A stretch of DNA of 64,000 bases, from positions 152,501 through 216,500 of the forward strand of contig JAXCGZ010001888.1 of assembly GCA_037179515.1 (NCBI GenBank). Direction: 5' to 3'. Positions 1 to 18,300 of the stretch are shown piece by piece. Within the stretch, counting starts at the first letter, position 1, and each line of letters starts with the position of its first letter. The notes below the pieces were generated by a model. It ran no database searches. It saw nothing but the letters and a program-made list of their open reading frames with translations, and was not told the DNA's origin. The position numbers and the translations under genes were made by a program. This stretch comes from Halocaridina rubra (Eukaryota; Arthropoda; Malacostraca; Decapoda; Atyidae).

Positions 1-620
1 CCGAAACTTAACTGACACAAGGATAGAGAAAAAAATTTAATAAGATATTTCACTAGAAACACAAAGCAACTTTGCCCAATTCTCACAGAGATACATACAG
101 ACAAATGAAATAGGAGATAGTCAGCAGCGTTTAGAATTAATATACTTCGTATATGTAGTCTGAGGAACATCTCAAATATTACACTATTTCTATTTGCAAC
201 AGCAGTAGTAGTAATAGTAGTAGTAGCAGTAGTACTATTGAAAGAAGACGAATGAGAAGTAATTTCTATCTAGACGAAACTAAGGAAAAGTAAAATTTAG
301 GAACTCGAGAGTTTTCTCTCTTAGTTGTCTCGATACCGAATCCATCTTCGTTGAGGTCTGCACTGACTCTTGTAGTAGGAAAGGATAACCTAACCCTCCC
401 TGTTCGGAGGAAAAGGTATAATATCCAGACTTCGAGAATTAATTCTTGAAAGTACAGTTAGGGTAGATATTATAATATAAAAGTTCAATAAATAAACAAG
501 TAAATGCATAAAATGAAGAACAAATGGGTGGACATTAGGTTGTTCAAATTGTTTCGGAGTCTAAAAACAATAAAAATATGGAGCCATACTGACAACCGTT
601 GGTTGAAACTAGAAGTGTGG
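1..620. other. No gene recognised
   Basis: AT-rich unique-looking DNA with short AGT runs near 205-235. No splice-compatible coding motif or known repeat was recognised. Confidence 0.5.
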
Positions 621-637
621 TCATAGTTAAAGTAGTA

Positions 638-905
<268 letters not shown>

Positions 906-1050
906 TAATGGTTAATGTTGTAAATAAACTTTACTACCGAGTGCACACGTGCACCAATATAGGAAAACTGTAACTGAAAATAACAATGTTATTTAGGAAA
1001 ATGTCAGAATTTATTGATGCCTGAAGTAATGAGTCATCAACATCATCAGC

Positions 1051-1094
1051 ATTTTCTTCTTCTTCTGCTTCTTCTCCTTCTTCTTCTTCTTCTT

Positions 1095-1125
<31 letters not shown>

Positions 1126-1246
1126 TCCTCCTCCTCCTCCTCCTCCTCCTCCTCCTCCTCCTCCTCCTCCTCCTTCTCTTCCTCCTTCTTCTTCTTTTTC
1201 TTCTTCTGTTGATGTTTTTTCTTCTACTCTTCTTCTTCCTCTTTTG

Positions 1247-1314
<68 letters not shown>

Positions 1315-1368
1315 CTCCTCCTCCTCCTTCTTTTTCTTCTTCTTCTTCTTCTTCATAATAATAATAAC

Positions 1369-1442
<74 letters not shown>

Positions 1443-1475
1443 TAATAATATTATTATTATTGTTATTATTATTAT
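1051..1475. repeat. Compound (TTC)n-(TCC)n-(TTA)n-(TTC)n-(AAT)n microsatellite
   Basis: Five successive trinucleotide blocks. Open frames across it encode only poly-Leu, Ile, Asn or Gly and are low-complexity artefacts. Confidence 0.95.
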
Positions 1476-1482
1476 TTTTATT

Positions 1483-1680
1483 GTAGTCGCCGTGGCTCAG
1501 TCGGTAGCGTCTCCGACTCTGAGGCGTCAGGTCGAGGGTTCGCGCCCCGTCACGGTCTGAGGTTAGCAAAGGCATGCACTCAGCGTAAGGATTACATCTG
1601 CCAAAACAAGTCCTTCGCAAGAGGGCAACCGTCCTAGCCCTTGGTTGATAAGGGAGTCCGTGACGTAAAACCGGAACCGG
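1483..1680 (+). mobile_element. tRNA-derived SINE, copy 1
   Basis: About 198 bp. The head has a Pol III A-box-like TGGCTCAGTCGG and a B-box GGGTTCGCGCCC about 43 nt later. A tRNA-unrelated body follows (ACATCTGCCAAAACAAGTCC, ACCGTCCTAGCCCTT) and ends in GACGTAAAACCGGAACC. Three other copies in the window (26327, 31595, 31928) share the whole length. It sits inside ATT repeats on both sides. Confidence 0.85.
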
Positions 1681-1738
1681 ATTATTATTATTATTATTAT
1701 TATTACTATTATTATTATTATTATTATAAATATAATTA

Positions 1739-1769
<31 letters not shown>

Positions 1770-1851
1770 TTTTAGCACAGGAATAAAGCTCCAGTTTTGC
1801 ATATGAAGACTATGAGTACTCATACATAAATTAAGTTTTCACTACACGAAA

Positions 1852-1908
<57 letters not shown>

Positions 1909-1945
1909 TATTATTATTATTATTATAATTATTTTTTTATTATTA
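1681..1945. repeat. (TTA)n and (AAT)n microsatellites
   Basis: TTA runs at 1681-1770 (ending in TTTA units), then AAT at 1854-1908 switching to ATT. Non-repetitive DNA lies between them at 1775-1850. Confidence 0.9.
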
Positions 1946-2129
1946 TTACTATTATGGTCTATAAAGTCTATCGAAATTTATTTAATTTGATTAAGAATCG
2001 GACACTTATAATTTCAGATATTCTAATTATGTTGCATTACATAATATCTACATGCCCAAAATATAATCAAGAGATCCATATCCGTTTTGAGAAGGCCATT
2101 GAAGGTTTATGAATACCTTATCCTGAAAT

Positions 2130-2382
<253 letters not shown>

Positions 2383-2870
2383 ATATCTAGGCTATATACC
2401 TATCTATCTAATCTATCTATTATAAAGAACATTCGTGATTATATTTTCTTAAGAGTAGGTGGTCTACGTCGCTTAAAATTATTCACGTATTTAAGATGAT
2501 TTGTTGCATTAATTCATCGATGCTCCATCTTCCAGCTACTTGAAATGCTCTTGAGAAGACAGCTTCAAATGCACCTCTATATTATTTCCTCTTCATTTAT
2601 TGTATATTATTATCAGTTGTATGATTATTGTCATTGTTTATTAGACTGTTTAAAGTTCATCTGTAAATAACAAAACGCGGTATAGCTATTTATTTTTAAA
2701 TGTTTTAAGCTCTACACTCAAGGTCACTCTTTCCCAACATGCACTTCCTTATTAAATAATTTTGTAGAACATGTTTTGCCAGCTTGTTGAGATAGCTCCT
2801 TCAGTCCTTCAATTTTTAAGTAGTAGTAGTAGGGTTTTTGTTGTTGCTGTCTTAGAAATAATTGTTTGCT
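2383..2870. other. No gene recognised
   Basis: AT-rich DNA with no recognisable coding motif. An AGT run lies near 2819-2832. Confidence 0.5.

Positions 2871-2873
<3 letters not shown>

Positions 2874-2962
<89 letters not shown>
2874..2962. repeat. (TA)n microsatellite
   Basis: About 88 bp of pure AT dinucleotide. Confidence 0.97.
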
Positions 2963-2965
<3 letters not shown>

Positions 2966-3354
2966 CACTACCGAGTGATCACATATGGACCTCCTGCTGT
3001 TCAGGAGCGGGGTAAGTGGGATCAGCTGAAAAGCCAAAAGGCATAAGTAAGGAGGAAGTGTATTAGGACCAGGAACGAGAAAATGAATGGATCAGGATAA
3101 GATGCAAGAGAAGTACAGCCTTGACATACAAATATGAGTTAATTAGTGTACATTAGCATTTTTGTGTATAAATGCAGAATTTTTCCTTAAGCCATATAGA
3201 TCACTTGAAAACCTTCGTCACTTCTTTTGGTAATAGCATATTATATAGTGAATGATTGTAGCAACAACCGCCCGTTGCGATACTACAGCTGAAGGGTCTT
3301 GTGGACTTTAGACTGTCCAGGACAGTTCGATGTTAAGTCTTCCTTCAGTTAAGG
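2963..3354. other. No gene recognised
   Basis: Unique-looking sequence between a (TA)n tract and a LINE 3' fragment. No supported feature. Confidence 0.45.
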
Positions 3355-3560
3355 TTCTCTCTCTATGCCCTACATCAACCCTCATTATTCTTGGTTATTT
3401 GTTGCACATGTCTTATTATTCCTTCACATCTGACAAGTCACAATACTCCCCATCTCTTTTTCTTTATGTTTTCCTCGTGCCCAGGTCTGATGAAGGTAGA
3501 TTTTTTTTTTTTTTTTTTTTGCCCGTACTGGTGTCACAATCATTAAAAAAAAAAAGGAGA
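3355..3560 (+). mobile_element. 3' end fragment of the jockey-like LINE family
   Basis: The terminal part (CTCGTGCCCAGGTCTGATGA, then GGTGTCACAATCAT followed by an A-run) matches the 3' ends at about 31235-31290 and 49950-50010. Only the 3' untranslated end is present, as expected of a 5'-truncated LINE copy. Confidence 0.6.
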
Positions 3561-3847
3561 GACATGTTGGTAGTCACCTCATACTGTGGTTGCCTCGGGA
3601 CAGGTATATATGACAGAGGAAAGAGTGGATTAAATTATTAAACTTCTTTTACTTTACATATACTTGTGTTAAATATTGTCTATCTATAGCATCTGAAAGG
3701 AAGTATTTCTGTTTTTATTTTTATTCTATTAATCTGATATTTTTCCTTGGAAAGAGTTAAGGTTACAGCATAAAAATAATCTGTATGAATAACTAGGTTT
3801 GGAAGAAAATTGTGAGATATTCATAAAATAACACATACATACATATA

Positions 3848-3991
3848 CACATGCCTTTTCACCCTTGTAAGGGGGGTGGCCGAGCCGAGAAGCACGCATT
3901 CACCACGATCCACACTCACCTCAACCACTCCTCTCAGCTCCTTGGGGATTAACGGTTGCCACATCTCCCCCCCCCCTTTCCACCCTGCTTG
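3848..3991 (+). repeat. Dispersed repeat with CCCTTGTAAGGGGG hairpin, copy 1
   Basis: It shares hairpin core, GGTGGCCGAGCC, CATTCACCACGATCCACAC and TCAACCACTCC with 33966-34135. The opening C-run/G-run hairpin also resembles the tails of other dispersed elements here. It directly abuts the 3' end of the CR1-like copy. Confidence 0.7.
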
Positions 3992-6043
3992 GGTATTTAC
4001 CTAATTGTATTTACCTAATTATGTTTACGGGAAATACCCCAAAGCTCGTATCTTCCCGTCTCCTGATCGGTTCCATTTTATACTTAGTGATACTTATCAT
4101 ACCTGTCCTTAAAACTATGGATTGAGATAGCATTAACTACCTCCTCGCTTAGCCAATTCCAATTATCAACTACTCTTACACTGAAAAAGTATTTCCTTAC
4201 ATCCTGCAAAGAAGTTTTCTTACCAAGCTTCAAACTATGGACTCTAGTTCTAGAGCCAGCCATATAAATAATATCGATCCCTATCCACTCTATCATAACC
4301 ATGAAGGAATTTAAAGACTGTCACCATATCCCCCCTCAATCTTCTGGCTTCGAGTGATGGTAAGTCTAATTCCCTCAGCCTCTCATCATAACTGAGATTG
4401 CGTATTTCTGGCAACAGTTTCGTGGCATGTATTTGAACTTTTTCAAGCTTAGCTAAGTGCTTTTTCAAGTGCGGATTCCAAAAGGGGGCTGCACATTCGA
4501 GTTTTGGCCTCACATACATACATATACCTTGGCTGTTTCCCCCTTAAATTGGGGGTAGCCGACATCAAGAAAGGAAAGTTTGGGGAGAAGTTATTCTCCC
4601 CTCTACTCCCCCTCTTCTTTGACGTCTCGCAGGAGGTTGGGTTACATAAATATTTCTGAACATTTCCTTGTCCATGTGCCTGAAGGCTACCCTTACATTT
4701 GATAAGAATGCATATGCTGCCCTTACTATGCCATTTATATATATTTCTGGAGACAAATCTGCCAGTATGTTTACTCCTAGGTCTCTCTCATTTTCCGTCT
4801 CTTGAAGTTGTACTCCAGCCACCGAGTAGTCAAGCTTGGGCCTTCTTGCACTTGAACCCATTCTCATTACCTTACATTTTGAAGTATTGAATTTCATTAG
4901 CCACTTTTCTGACCACTCATGCAGACTATTTAGATCTTCCTGAAGTTCTCTACCATTATTCTCGTTTTTTACTTTCTTCACAATCTTTGCATCATCTGCA
5001 AGCATATTCATGAATGAGTTTACAGGCTCTGGTAGGTCATTTACATATACAAGGAGCAAAAGTGGCCCTAAAACTGAACCCTGTGGAACTCCACTACTAA
5101 CTCTTCTCCATTCAGACACTGAGTGTCTTACTCTAAACCTCTGGTCCCTTCCTTCTCAGTAAGTTTTCATCCATTCCAAGACATTTCCACCTATTCTAGG
5201 CATTGCTTGCAGCTTCCTAATAAGTCTCCCATGTAGAACAGTGTCAAACGCTTTCTGGAAGTCTAGGAATATGCAATCTGCCCAGCCCTCTCTTTCCTGC
5301 AAGATTCGGCTTACCTCATCATAAAATTGTAATAAGTTTGTTACTGTTGATCTACCTTCTCTGAAGCCATGTTGCCTCACTGACAAAAAGTTGAAGGATT
5401 CCAAGTGAAGAGAGATATGTTTCCTTAGTAGTTTCTCCATAACTTTGCAAACTATGCTGGTCAAGGAAACTGGTCTATAGTTTAGAGCCGTATCCCTCCT
5501 TCCCTTTTTGAAGATAGGTATCACATTTGCTTGTATCCAGCATCTTGGAATCTCCCCTGACTCCAGTGACTTTTCAAATATGATACTTAGTGCCACTGAT
5601 ATTGAGTTTGCGCATTTTTTAAGTACATGAGGGGATATGTCATCAGGACCTGTAGCTTTATGAACATCTAAATCCATCAGCGCTTTGCATACCTCCGTGG
5701 CTGTAAGGTTGATGCTCTCTAATACCGGCCCTTGAGCTTCTATCTCTGCAATCTGAGGGGGTGGGATATTTTCTACTGTAAATACTGACTGAAACTCCTT
5801 GTTCAATTCTTTGCAGATCTCTTCATCCGTCTCAGTGATGCTTCCATCCGCTCTCTTTAGCCTTAAAACCTGTTCTTTTACCTTCGGTTTTCCTCTGATA
5901 AAGCTGTGGAAAAGCTTGGGATTTTCTTTAGCCTTCCTGGTGATGTCCCTCTCATAGTCTCTCTCTGCCTCTCTCCTTTTACTTAGGTAGTCATTTCTTG
6001 CTCTTTTGTAGGTTTGCCAGGCATTTATGTTTTTTCTCCTCCT
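3992..6043 (-). mobile_element. CR1-like LINE, 5'-truncated and broken copy
   Basis: It matches the intact copy at 8411-11430 from RRRKNINAWQTYKRARN (5' cut at about 6043) through RT motifs (YRPVSLTSIVCKVMEKLL, QHGFREGRSTVTNLL, DFQKAFDTV, SSGVPQGSVLGPLL) to the 3' end. The last of these carries two TATTTACCTAATT units (minus strand). FADD is changed to LADD. A foreign segment interrupts it at 4516-4643, and frameshifts split the frame near 5155 and 4260. It is not coding-competent. Confidence 0.92.
4516..4643 (-). repeat. Short hairpin-tailed element nested in the CR1-like copy
   Basis: The uninterrupted copy reads CTCACATAGGTTACATAAAT at 8926-8945. Here about 128 bp are inserted between CTCACATA and GTTACATAAAT. 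The insert matches the 3' half of the element at 57351-57565 (reverse orientation), with TTGGCTGTTTCCCCC, GGGGGTAGCCGACATCAAG and the end GACGTCTCGCAGGAGGTTGG. Confidence 0.85.
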
Positions 6044-11801
<5,758 letters not shown>

Positions 11802-11805
11802 ATAT

Positions 11806-12365
11806 GTGTAAACACAACACTTAATATCGTCTCTGACCAGGATTCCAATGTACAACAAACTCGGCAGGCCATCAGTGTGCATGAGGTGTTACTAATTGTA
11901 CAACCTAAAATACAAAAGAAGAGCAAAACCTCTAAGCTACCTGTTATAGCAAGGGAATGAACACAATCCACAGAATATCTTTATTTTATTTCCACCTCCT
12001 AACCTCGCTCGTGGTTTGTTTTAGCATTTATATCAAATCCCTGCTATAAGTGGCATCTCCAGCAATAAAAAAACACACATTATTGTATGTGAAAACATAA
12101 AAATGTTTTTATCTCGATCAAGATTCGACCCTATAACACACTTGATAATCCAGCAGTGTGCAGAAAGCACTACAAAAATGTTTCATGTTTTCATATATGA
12201 TAATGTGTTCATTTGAGTATTGTAGATGCCTATTTTACAGGGATTTTAATCAAATGAGAAAACAAGCCGTCAATGAGGTTGGGAAGAGGGATTAAAATGA
12301 ACATAGACACTCAGTGGCGTGTGTTCATTCCCTAACTCAAGCAGTTAGAGGAGAGGTTTCCATCT
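11806..12365. repeat. Diverged tRNA-like repeat pair
   Basis: It contains a minus-strand B-box-like AAGATTCGACCCTAT near 12120, paired with ATGTGAAAACAT and CATGTTTTCATAT arms at 12087-12205. The opening and closing parts (CCTCGCTCGTGG at about 12001; AGCCGTCAATGAGGTTGGGA at about 12267) match the body of the tRNA-like repeats at 44625-45640. It is much more diverged than those copies. Confidence 0.55.
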
Positions 12366-15179
12366 TCTTTTATACAATTGGTTGGATTGTTTAAATATTT
12401 TAATTATTCCACCAAAAATAGTGCCTAGTGTCAAAAGTCTTAACTCGTTGAATTTATATAGTCAAGATAACCTGATATTTCAGTCTCTTCCCTTATTCAG
12501 TACACCTTCTTTGTGCTAAATCTTATAACAGAGGTACAAATTATACCATTTTTCAAAAATATCCAATGACCAATATAGTTACTGTGCAGTGAAATGAAAT
12601 GATGGCTTTTTTTAACTTACTCATATTTGGTCACTCATCGTTGTAAATTTGAATAGGTCTATGTTGTTGTCTTTGAGATGTCAAAAGCTGGGAATGAATA
12701 TGTTACGGTCTTAATTTACCATCCTGCAAGTCGTCTTCAGTTATAACCAGCTTATTAGCTTGTTTCTTACCTTCTCATATGGTTTCAATAGTCATTGAGG
12801 TTGCTTCTCCTTTTTCTTCTATGAGTGGAAGAGTTCTTAACTGTTGTTATAATTGTTGTTCCCTGAGCTGCCTGGCAAAACAACCCCAAGTCCCTAAGGA
12901 AGGTAATACTGATCCCAAACTTTCTCGCAGAACTCTCAAGGAGTGTATGTCATGTGGTGGCTTATTTGGTTATGTGCGATGCAGTCTTTCATAATGTGTT
13001 TGCTGGCTTCTTCACAATGACTCTGGCTCTAAGGATCCTACAAGAAATGACCGCTGGAATAATTTCTTGGTATAGGAAAAAATTGTGTTATTGTGTGTTG
13101 TGTTGAGAGAGATGAGGTTACCAAATCCTCCCCAGGTATTTGTGCCCCATGAGGGGAAGGGGTAGATTGTGGAACTTTAACCTCTTTTGCTACTCCTCTT
13201 CAGAGTTGCCGCTCCGAAGGGCAACTCCAGGTCCAGTTCCAAACTGTAACGTCTTTAGCATACACTTTCTCTCGGTTCATTATAAACATTTAAACAAACA
13301 GTGGTTTAATTATATTTGCTTATATTGAGACGAGGCATTATTATATTTCAAATCAAAATTACCCTTGCCATGTTAACATGTCAAACAGTAAAATTATACT
13401 GATATCATAATACTGTAGTACCATCCAGTATTTTTCCAAGCCAGTATTAATTGTAATAATGACTGCATTTATATTCTAAAGCTGTCAGTACCTTTCCATC
13501 ATACAAGACAGTATAATTTTTTATATATAATCAATTGCGTATATAAGTTCTCCTATATATGTATGCATTCAGATAATGTAGCATCACCTTCATATTTAAT
13601 TCTTATGTTGTACCTGCTCTCATTCTCAAATGGAGCATTGCTCTCACATGTGAAATTGTTCTCTCTATCTCCTCAGCAAAGTCGAGTTTAAACCATTTCT
13701 TTTATTACCTCTTCTGTTATAATTTATCATCTCAAGTGTTTTACTAGATGCCACTATACTTTCCTAGCCTTAGAATAGCCTTGATTTTGAGCATTTTTTT
13801 GATCGGTTGGAATATATGTCACAGCAGCACAATTGCTTTGATCACAATGACACAGAAAGAGGAAGCATCCTTTTCTTTCAACACTTTGCAATAACTTCAC
13901 GACCAACGCCTCCTTCATTCTGATGCTAATCTTTGGAATTTTACTCCTGGCAACCCTACTGCCTTTTCTTTTCCAACTGTGAGAACTCAGATACCTTCGA
14001 TGGAATATGGTATCATGATGAAAACCAAAATTTTTTCCCTCACTTTTACAAGCTTTCTTTTCGAGGGTTAGTTTACTAACATCTGCCAGTTACATTAACT
14101 CCTTCCACCATCTCATGTCTTTATAATTTACAAACAACTTGAAATTAGTACAGAGTAGATTTAATAATAGCACCTTAGTATGCTAGCAAGTGTACAAAAA
14201 CTTGTCAAGATGATGTGACACCATATGATACTGATTATATGTAAATACTAACCCCTTATATACGTGTTAATTTATACATTATATTGTAAAACTAAGATTT
14301 AGTTATATGAAGACAGCACTCCATAAATATATTGGTGCTGATCAATGCATTAAGTTTTATAATGTATCAATAAAGACAACACCTATTACTATTATAGTTC
14401 TGATCTGTGAGCATAGTTTTATATATTCATTGCACAGCAATATTGGATGGCCTCACACTATAATTTTGCTTAGCAATATCTGGTAATCATCCTTTTAAGA
14501 TTTATTAATGATTCCTTTTAGATAATGCTATATAGATTTACTGCATTCCTTCCAAGGTTGCTAATGGTTTTACAAAGTGTCCTTAATACGCCTCCTTTCA
14601 TTGCCTTGTACTATGACAATGCACTAGTTGGTAACTTCACCAACAATAAGTAATGGATTTTCTTTATAATACCTTATTGCACTTAAATCTCTCCATTTTT
14701 CCCAATATTTATTTGCTGGTTTAAGTTTATTATATTCATTAATCCTACCCTACTCGTTTTGTGTCACTAGTAGTCTCCATTAAGGAAGGATTGAAGCTGG
14801 ATACCCTTCCTAACGCCCCATAGTGGGCTTGATCTTGAGTAAGTCACCTCCTAAGTAGAGTATTCTCTACTGCGGTCCCCATCATTCATCCTTCCATACC
14901 TTTCACTTTTACATATAAAAAAAAATTTAATAACTCTTCATTTTCCCACTGCATAATTGTGATGCTTATATTACGTAAAGTTCTCTAGAAAATTTACATA
15001 TACAGGTATTTCTATTGACATATGAAGCTATGTGCCACTCACTTTGCATCTTGAATAACAGAAAATTTACCAAAAATAATAATCTTTACTAGCATCAGGA
15101 TATGAAATGAAATAAGCATAATAAACAAAAAACTTAAATATATTCAAAAACATTTCTGAAACTAGAGCAGATATGGCAT
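12366..15179. other. Long stretch without a recognised gene
   Basis: AT-rich DNA downstream of EXOSC8. Short open frames (for example 12779-12994 and 13140-13328) have no recognisable motif. The stretch near 14765-14810 (GTCACTAGTAGTCTCC then GGATTGAAGCTGG) resembles 17150-17200 and may be a weak dispersed repeat. Confidence 0.5.
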
Positions 15180-15395
15180 TCAAGAGGCATCCATTTGTTC
15201 TATCAATGCTCTCTCAATACAATCATTAATCTTTTTTATTTGTTCTTTCCCATGCCTAACAAATAAATCTAACGTCTCATGCGTGATCAACTGTCCTCCC
15301 GATTTATTAATGGTGCACATTTTCCCATCTTCTAATAAAACAACCGTCACTTCGCCACTTCCTTGGTCTTCATCCTCAGCAGTTGGATCTATCAA
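15180..15395 (-). CDS. EXOSC8: EXOSC8 coding exon 6 and stop
   Basis: 216 nt encoding LIDPTAEDEDQGSGEVTVVL and so on to EQMDAS, then the stop codon. The acceptor is GTCTTCAG. It holds the last strands (VTVVLLEDGKMCTINKSGG) and the C-terminal helix of the RNase PH fold. Confidence 0.94.
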   Translation of the reverse strand: MIDPTAEDEDQGSGEVTVVLLEDGKMCTINKSGGQLITHETLDLFVRHGKEQIKKINDCIERALIEQMDAS

Positions 15396-18300
15396 CTGAA
15401 GACAGAAAGATATGTATTGATATTTAGATGTAATTATATTTTATTCATAAAAAGAATGTACAGTAATAATGAACTTGTAGCGAGCCATATTTTCTGAGTG
15501 TCATTGGCTCAGAAAATTACAGCATCATGTATCTTATATTGTGAAATGCATATACTGTACATATACAGTATCACTGTTTTAAGTGTTACAATTAGTCTCT
15601 ATTTGAATGGGGGTGGATACTTACATATTGGATATACACATTGTTTTTAGATTTTCCAATAGCATTCTCTATCAAATGATTAGAGCATTATTTTATATAC
15701 TGCATTAAAATAACTAACCTGTATTTCTTCACTCCACAACGTAAATGTTGTAGACACGGGCTTTGCCTGCAATTAAGATAATTATCAAGCATCATTCCCG
15801 TTAATGGACAGGTACAGATTAATTGCTTCAAATAAAAAAGATCTTTCAATAAAGAACAAAATTTTAAATCAAGGCTTCAAAGTAAAAATAAAATATTATT
15901 ATAAAATCCGACTAATATCTAACAAGGAAGGAAAACAATACCAAATGGAAGTACTACTTTGATAATAACATAAGAAACAATTTAAAGAGAAAGAGATATA
16001 ATTTGTATTCACATACAAAAAACATAATTAGTTTTCTTTATAAACACAATCAAATATCAACTAATTCTACATTTAGCAAGCAATTATAGCGCGAATGAAT
16101 TTAAAAAGATGGAGGAATAACGTAATAAAATAATTTTTAACCTTACTTTTAATATGACTGGAATACTTCTGTCTAATCCAACATGAATTCTCTCTGTTTC
16201 CTCATCATAAGTGACCTCAGGAAGTTTAACATTTTGAAGGGCAGCCATAAATGATACAAGTGCTGCATCCAGCAAGTTTCCATCGTAGTTCAGGCAGACA
16301 ACATCACAATACAGACACCAAGCCAGCTATTAAAAATGTAGTGAATGCATTATTTTCAAAGAATATTTCAAAGAACTGTTTTATTTGTAATTAGCATCTC
16401 AAATTGCATATTGCATACAGAGCCTCCTTAGTTTTTAGTACTAATTATTACAATGTTTCATCATCATTAGAGTGGTTTTCTTTTTCTCATACAGGCAGTA
16501 TTACAATCCAATAAATCAAGAAATTATAGATTTGTTCTTACTTTATTGGATTTGATGCAGAGCTCTTCGAGATTCAGCATTTTTGAACTGATAATGACAT
16601 TTTTTATGAACTGACTTGCTTCCATAGCCTTCTCTCCTGGGGGTCCAGCCTATTATAAGGACAATACATTATTATGACATATATTAAGCGTAAACGGTCC
16701 GTCCAATGTTAAATAGTCACACTAGACAACTTGAGAAGCTGCCATATATAACAATGCACAGCTCTTGTAGAGAAGAATAACACCAGGGTGCCCTAGGGTT
16801 ATTCACAATTACAAGGCAAGCCACCTAACTTCACCTAACATTTTACGAGGCTATTTACCTTAACATAAAGTTCTGGGGTTATTAATCTTTACATGATCCC
16901 ACTACACTTACCTTGTGAGCTGTATTACGAATTTAATACAGTTTTATGGACAAAAATAATTTATATAATAATGACCTTACAAGGTAGTCCAAATTGCAAT
17001 AGTAGCTGTAGGAAGTCAATGACAAAATTTTATAATTTCACCTTGAGACGATCTATAAGAATCAATGTCAAGGTAAATAAAGCATGCAAAATTACTACTT
17101 GCATAATATGGGTTAAGGAGCAGCAATTCACAGTAATTTTCTTTTTAATGTCACTATTAGTCCCTATTTGGGAGTGGACACAAACGGATTGAAGCTGGGA
17201 AATTAAGGATGAATACGATGGTCCCCAACAGTTCACTGCAAATACTGAAGTTAGATAAATTAAATCTATCGGGAGAGCAGTAACCAGTAAATTTAATTTA
17301 ATGTTACTATTTCTTTATACCTTAAATTTTGGTGAACAGCATGGATACAATTCAACATTTGGAACTATGAACCCTTCATTTGGCTTTCTCAGTGCTGGCT
17401 TAGCTAATTCGGCTTTGACTCCACACATAACAGCAGTGTGGCCAATGCGTACAGTAGCAGACCCTTCAGCTGTATTCACAGTTCCAACTTTTATTGTGAT
17501 GGGTCGTGTGTCTACCAAACCTCGGCCATCAGGGCGTTTGTTTTGCTCGAGGAAGCTTCTGTTTGAAAATGAATAACAATAGTTAAAGTATAAAAAGAGA
17601 AAATAGCTTAAAAGACATCAGATGAAAACATAAAGATCTAATTTCTTGAACAGAGGACATTATTTCTTACTCTGTTCTAAAATCAGACTTGCATAATTTT
17701 TGCAAAGAACATATATTTAAAACGATAATGAAACCTTATTAAGATAATTACTATATATGTTTTCCAATAAAAATTTTCTAAGTTAGCCAACAGTCTTCCA
17801 AGTAATATATAACATGCCTAGCTCAAGGTAATATTAACCTGCTCAGCTGATAGTTAAATTCCGAACTGCAATGTATTTCACCAATATATTGTACTGCAAG
17901 TAGTATCATAACCATGCATTGATGCATTAGTATACCCTTCTATCCTCCAACTAATATACTGAAAATTACTAACAGTACCTGTATTCCTTGCTTCACATTA
18001 TATACCTTTCTTAAGAAAGAATGTGATTAACATGTCCAGTAACTATGACACCTCATCCTTGTCTGTTTTTCCTTTAGTTATAGTTTTTATGTTACTATAT
18101 TATATTTTTTAATGCTCAGTAATAAAACTAGTTATGACAACATTATCCTTACTGGAATTATGTATTCTATGTTTGTTCCCAAACACTTCCTCTGGAGTAT
18201 TAATAGGCAAGCTAGGTTAAAAGAATTTACCAATACACGATCCAATGCCTGTTAAGGGAAAGTACTTATATTAACATCATCCTAGATGACAATTTAAAGA

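Noticed and set aside
12779..13328. Short frames downstream of EXOSC8
   Set aside because: No similarity recognised, lengths expected by chance, no splice support.
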